DNA from: Usnea hakonensis
Lineage: Eukaryota; Ascomycota; Lecanoromycetes; Lecanorales; Parmeliaceae
Direction: 5' to 3'
Assembly: GCA_013423325.1 (NCBI GenBank)
Contig: BLJB01000290.1
Coordinates: 1-64,000 of the forward strand
DNA length: 64,000 bases
A program made the position numbers and the translations under genes. Positions 58,478 through 64,000 of this stretch are shown piece by piece. The notes beneath the pieces are model-generated. The model searched no databases, was not told the origin of the DNA, and saw only the letters and a program-made list of their open reading frames with translations. Within the stretch, counting starts at the first letter, position 1, and each line of letters begins with the position of its first letter.

Positions 58478-59100
58478 TTGTTTGTAGGTTACGGAGATGC
58501 AACAGGTTGAATCTCACTTGTAATTAGCTGCAAGTGTTTTGGGATAAAACCGAATGTAGATAGAAGATTGCGCGGAGCAGCGCGCATGGTGGACGAGGAG
58601 GAATGAGGAATGGTAGGTAGGTACAGCTCAAAGGGAAGGACTCCGATTCTGGCAGAAGTAAGCGTGCGAACGAGGAAGAGACTTAGAGATTGTGTGCGTA
58701 TATTGAAGATTGGGCCTTTGAAAGCCAACGAAGGTTTCGAGAAGTGAATGCGTAGCTACTTATACATTCGAAGAGAATAATTAAACAAAGTGCCTTACTT
58801 TACCTTTATTAACTCTTACGGAACTTTCGCCTCATTTTGAATTCCATCTCGGCCCGCTTAGCGCAGAGACCAATCCGGCCTTGGTAAGCGCGACCGAGGT
58901 AACGCGAGCAGAAGCCAAGAAATCGCTGTGTTTACTTTTTAATACAGATTAAAATACACAGCAAGATAGTCCGCATTTCCTTTCCACGCTTTGCGAGTTT
59001 ACTGTACTAATAATGCTGCCGGACTGGCGCCCTGACTATGATTGACAACATCATGCGTGTATGGGCGATCTGAGACCTGTCCAGAGAGGCACAGACTGTA
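58478..59100. promoter_or_regulatory. Divergent intergenic region between RED1-like gene and myosin II
   Basis: 623 bp between outward-facing starts. It contains GCCTTACTTTACCTTT at 58792-58807, a copy of the dispersed arm motif. No gene is seen. Confidence 0.5.
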
Positions 59101-62100
59101 ATGTCAACAACGTGTGGCAGCGCCCGATGGCGCAACAATCCGTTCGACAGAGGTTCTTCCCCTTCACCTGGCATTGCAACTCCAAGCACAAGGCCCATGT
59201 CTGCCATCATTACCTCGCCTGTGGGCACTGGAGCTTCTGCTGCGCATAGTCGCAACCTGTCATTCTCTCCCCCGAGTGGATCAAGCTTTGCGCCATTGCA
59301 GCAGGCATTGCAAAGATCAAATTCTACCAGGACAACTCACCAGTCATCCAACACCTTTGCACCAACATTTATTAAGACGCAGGAATCTCTAAGAGCTGGT
59401 GACCAGATTGGCGGAATTGAGGGCGAGAATGATTTTTCTGGAAAACGTTACGTCTGGCTGCGAGACCCACAGTCGGCGTTCGTTAGAGGCTGGGTAGTCG
59501 AGGACCTCGCTGGAGGCCTTCTGCTTGTTCAGTGTGACGATGGGAGCGTATGATGGCTGTCGATCAGTTGTTCTCGCTGGGATTGCTAACATCAAGACAG
59601 CAACGAGAGGTCAATGCCGAGGTTGTTGATAGAGTCAATCCTGCCAAGTTCGACAAAGCAGATGACATGGCAGAGCTCACTCATCTGAACGAGGCCTCTG
59701 TGGTTCACAATCTCCACATGAGATATCAAGCAGACCTCATTTATGTAAGTCGATTCAGTGACGGCATCAGATTTCGCTAATCGATTTCGCTAGACGTACT
59801 CTGGCTTGTTTTTGGTCACGGTCAATCCGTACTGTTCCCTGCCTATTTACACCAAAGAGGTCATGGATACGTACAAGGGACGTGATAGGGAGGACTCAAA
59901 ACCTCACATATACGCTGTGGCCGACGGTGCCTTCCGGAATTTAATAGAGGAGGGCGAAAACCAGAGCATCTTAGTCACGTGCGTTTCCCTCACATGACGA
60001 ACTTGGTTCTGCTAATGCTTTGCCCAGCGGTGAGTCGGGTGCTGGCAAAACGGAGAACACCAAGAAAGTCATACAATATTTTGCAGCCGTAGCGACCTCG
60101 GATCTTCAAAGGGCAAAATCTGGAGGAGCGCAGTTCTTTAACCTATCGCAGCAAATATTGAGAGCCAACCCGATTCTAGAGGCTTTTGGCAATGCCCAGA
60201 CTGTACGCAATAACAACTCGTCACGTTTTGGAAAATTCATTCGTATTGAATTCACTCGGTCTGGACAAATTGCTGGAGCTTTCATTGACTGGTATCTGCT
60301 GGAGAAGTCTCGAGTTGTGAAGCTCAGCCCCAGTGAAAGGAATTATCACGTTTTCTACCAATTGCTTAGAGGGGCGGACCACCGCATGAAAGAAGACTTC
60401 ATGATTGCTGGTCTAGGAGTCGAGGACTTCATCTACACGAGAGACGGCAATGATATGATTACTGGAGTCTCGGATGCTGACGAGTGGAACTCGTTACTCG
60501 AGGCTTTCCACGTTATGGGCTTTTCTGAGAAGGAGCAGCGATCTGTGTTCCGTACTGTCGCTGCAGTCTTGCTCCTCGGTAATGTTACAGTAATGAAGGA
60601 GAGTATGCGTGCCGATCAAGCCACACTCACGGAAGATGCTCATGCGCAAGCCGAGAAAGTGTGTCGGCTGCTCGGGATTGCTGTGGAACCTTTCATTCAA
60701 GGATTGCTTCACCCAAAAGTCAAGGCTGGTAGAGAGTGGGTCGAGAAAGTTCAAACGCCGGAACAGGTTCGCTCGTCTTTGGATGCCCTGTCGAAAGGTA
60801 TGTACGAACGAGCTTTTGGCGAACTCGTGTCTCGCATCAATAGTCAACTTGATAGGACGGGAATTGGTCTTGATGATTCCCATTTCATCGGAGTCCTGGA
60901 TATCGCCGGGTTTGAGATATTTGAAGAGAACAGCTTCGAGCAGTTGTGCATCAATTACACCAACGAAAAGCTTCAGCAATTCTTTAACCACCACATGTTT
61001 GTCCTTGAGCAAGAAGAGTATGCGAGGGAGCAAATTGAGTGGAAGTTCATCGATTTTGGAAAGGACCTACAGCCAACCATTGATCTTATTGAGCTCCCAA
61101 ATCCCATAGGCATCTTTTCCTGCCTTGATGAAGACTCTGTTATGCCAAAAGCAACCGACAAATCTTTTACCGAGAAGATGCACTCTTTGTGGGAGCGGAA
61201 GACGCCCAAATATCGACCGTCACGGTTATCTCAAGGATTCATCCTGACACACTACGCAGCTGAGGTCGAGTATTCTACAGTTGGATGGCTGGATAAGAAT
61301 AAAGACCCACTCAACGACAACATCACGAGATTACTTGCATCTTCCACTGACAAACACGTTGCCGCACTGTTTAGTGACAGCGCCGATTCCGACGAGGATT
61401 CCGGCGCAACAAGAAGTAGCGTCAAGAAAGGACTCTTTCGAACAGTGGCACAACGACACAAGGAACAACTCTCCAGCTTGATGAGTCAACTTCACTCCAC
61501 TCATCCCCACTTTGTGCGCTGTATACTTCCAAATCACAGAAAAAGGCCTAAGCAATTCAGCGCACCGCTCGTCCTTGACCAGTTACGGTGCAATGGTGTT
61601 CTTGAGGGCATCCGAATTGCCAGGACCGGGTTTCCCAATCGGTTGCCCTTCTCGGAATTTCGCCAACGATACGAGGTACTCTGCCGTAATATGCCGAAGG
61701 GTTATCTTGAGGGTCGAATGGCTGCCCAGATAATGCTCGAAAAATTGGATTTGGACAACGCTCTATATCGAGTAGGTTTGACGAAGGTCTTCTTCAGAGC
61801 GGGCGTGCTGGCAGAACTCGAAGAGCAGCGTGACTCTCTTGTTCGGGATATCTTGTCTAGATTCCAATCAATTGCACGAGGCTTCACCCAACGAAGGATC
61901 GCCAGTAAGCGATTATACCGAGCGGAAGCAACTCGGATTATTCAGCGCAACTTCGCGGTTTACAGCGACCTTTGCAATAATCCATGGTGGAGGCTCTTCG
62001 TTCGAATGAAGCCTCTGCTTGGCGCTACCAGGACTGCTGGAGAAGTTAGAAAGCGCGATGAGGCGATCCAGAAACTGGAGTCCCGAGTGCAGCAGGAGAC

Positions 62101-64000
62101 TAACGATCGACTGAGGCTTGAAGAGGAGAGAAGGCGTGCAGAGACCGAAGTTCAACGCACCCAGCAAACCTTGGAAAGTGAACGCTCACTGGCGCTCGAC
62201 AAAGAGGAAATTTTCAAGCGTCTGCAACAGCGCGAAGCAGAATTGATCGAAAAGCTTGCAGGTGCCATTGAAGATCAAGAGAGCCTTGAGGATCAGCTCG
62301 ACGGCCTCATTGATACTAGAAAGAAGGCAGAAGAGCAAGCTGAGAAGTGGCGTGGTCAGCTGGAGCAAGCGGGACAAATCATTAGCAGACTAGAGACCGA
62401 TAAGAGGGAACTTTTAGACAACATCTCCGACCTTGACGATCGAATTGGCGAGATGGAAAGAACTGGATCGGAGGACAATGCCAGACATGAAGGACTCATT
62501 CGAAATAACAAGATGCTAGAAAGCCAATTGAACCTGCAAGCACGGAAAGTCTCCGACCTTGAGAACAAGCTTCTTAAAACAGATCAGGATCTAGATATCA
62601 AGCTCGCTACGACTACGAAGGACCTGCAGATTTCACGAAAACAGGTGAAAGATCTTCTGGATGATAACCGGCAAATCCGACAACAACTCCAAGAGCTCTC
62701 GTCTACGTCAACAAGCTACGAGGATATGATGAGACGAAAGGATAGCGAAATTGCTGTACTGAGATCCGATCAAAAAAGGCACGATGCCGAGCGCACGACA
62801 CTGGAGGCGGAGCGAAGCATGTTCGCTTCTAGGCATGATAGCATCCAGACACGGTTGCGTGAGATTCAAGCGGAAGTGGATGCTACCAAATCGCAAAAAG
62901 CTCAACTAGAAAGGGAGGCAGCAGACACCAAGCGAATCCTTGATGCAAAGTTATCTGAGGACACTCAGGCAAGCAACAGCCGTAAGATGCTCAACGGCCA
63001 GATAGACGATCTAAAGGCGGAATTGTTTGAAGTCCAGGCGGAACTCAGTCGTGAAAGACAGTCTAGGGACGACGTCCAGATGCTAAGCGATCACAAAATA
63101 ACGACCATGAAGGAGGAATATCAGAATCTTAACGAGTCCAAGATTATTATCGAGAAAGAGCTTTATGTTCAACAAGATACCCTCCGCCGTGCAATTGAAG
63201 CACGGGCTAATGCCGACAGAGGTCGCAAAGACCTGCAAATGGAACTCAAAAAGCTACGCGAGCGCTTTGTGGAAGCGGAGTCCTCAAGACTACAAGCCGA
63301 GGCAGCGGTGGAGCGCAGCATCTCTCGGCAAGCCAATGAGCGCCAAGCCAGCCTCAGAAAGGACCTTGAGGACAAGGATGCCGAGTGCGACCAAATCCAG
63401 GCCGAGTGCCGCCGTTTAAGTGATGAAGTACAATCTCTCACCAAATTTATTGCTAATTCGGACAGCTTCCGTGCCCAGAACGACCAGCATAAAGAGCGCT
63501 TGGAGAGAGAGCTGGTTACCGTTAAAGGCCGATTGTCTGCGTCAGAGAATGGCAACCGTGCGTTGTTGAACAAAGTTCAGCAGAAGAACTTGGACATTGC
63601 AAGATCAAATTCTAGAGCCGGCGACTCCCAGAGATCTAGGATGGGCCTATTGCAAGCCGAGAAAGTGAAGTTAGAGGGCGAGAATAAAAGACTTTCACGA
63701 CAGTACAACGACGCTCAGCTATCAATCACGTCCTTGGAAAAACAGAAAGAGAAGCTCGCGCTGGGTCTGGAAGACATGAATCACGAGCTTGAACGGGAGC
63801 ACAAGGCAACGCGTAGCGCCGAAAAGAACTCTTCTAGCGTCAACTCCCAATTGGCCGAGGCCAATCGATCTTTGGACTCTGAGAGGCAGCTCAAAGCTCA
63901 AGCTCAGGCCAACACCAGAAAGCTACAAAGTATGCTCGATAGCTCTAACGGGGAAATCCAAGAGTCTCGACAACAGCTTACTCTTTTGCATAAGGTATTT
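59101..64000 (+). CDS. Class II myosin heavy chain (partial, runs off window)
   Basis: Motor for septum formation and cytokinesis. Exons 59101..59547, 59601..59744, 59794..59978 and 60029 onward; the 3' end lies outside. A Ser/Thr-rich leader (1-105) is followed by an SH3-like N-domain (YVWLRDPQSAFVRGWV). The motor core has the P-loop TGESGAGKTENTKK, switch I NNNSSRFGKFIRIEF, switch II VLDIAGFEIFEENSFEQLCI, actin-binding LHSTHPHFVRCILPN and converter GLTKVFFRAGVLAELE. One or two IQ motifs (AEATRIIQRNF region) follow, then a heptad coiled-coil tail from about residue 905. The tail and motor sequence point to class II rather than class I, V or chitin-synthase myosins. Confidence 0.95.

Overview
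The window reads as nuclear DNA of a filamentous ascomycete (Pezizomycotina). Nearly every gene carries several short GT-AG introns of about 45-130 nt, and the set includes fungus-typical genes: the V-ATPase c' proteolipid, an OCH1-type GT32, a ROM2-type RhoGEF and a RED1-type zinc-finger protein. The left edge is an AT-rich block in which no CpA or TpG survives, the signature of repeat-induced point mutation (RIP). I could not place the organism below subphylum from the sequence alone. For most genes I rebuilt exons by hand from splice sites, family conservation and reading phase. Eighteen of the reconstructed models close exactly in frame; the PhoD-like gene was only partly resolved.

Layout, left to right. 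1-1133: poly(A) tract and RIP-mutated block. 1134-5396: squalene epoxidase (ERG1), then two Nudix hydrolases arranged head to head. 5942-9780: Rho1 guanine nucleotide exchange factor (DEP-DH-PH-CNH). 10484-16240: V-ATPase subunit c' (VMA11), a PKA-type catalytic subunit and an Acinus-like SAP/RSB protein. 17603-21707: Ost-alpha/TMEM184 (DUF300) membrane protein and GT32 mannosyltransferase. 23132-27752: CysA/Cys2-type serine O-acyltransferase, a two-module DUF427 protein and a DUF4336 metallo-hydrolase-like protein. 28956-29118: a small inverted-repeat element. 29206-38150: mitochondrial tRNA t6A dehydratase (Tcd), PPN2-like phosphatase, VPS34 and the SMC5/6 kleisin NSE4. 38997-42351: a secreted protein with 91 uninterrupted collagen-type Gly-X-Y triplets and a Cys-rich tail, then a MARVEL protein. 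42740-47619: 3-methylcrotonyl-CoA carboxylase biotin subunit and isovaleryl-CoA dehydrogenase, tail to tail. 48727-58477: acidic nuclear protein, PhoD-like phosphatase and RED1-like protein. 59101-64000: class II myosin heavy chain, cut by the window edge.

Most of the window is conserved housekeeping gene space without a biosynthetic cluster. The clearest functional linkage is MCCA plus IVD, which act two steps apart in mitochondrial leucine breakdown. The RhoGEF, GT32, VPS34 and myosin II genes serve cell-wall, membrane-traffic and septation functions but look independently placed. The least ordinary items are the collagen-like gene, the saturated RIP block, the inverted-repeat element with solo arm fragments elsewhere in the window, a GC-AG intron in MCCA, a frame-preserving stop-free intron in the second Nudix gene, and two microexons in VMA11.
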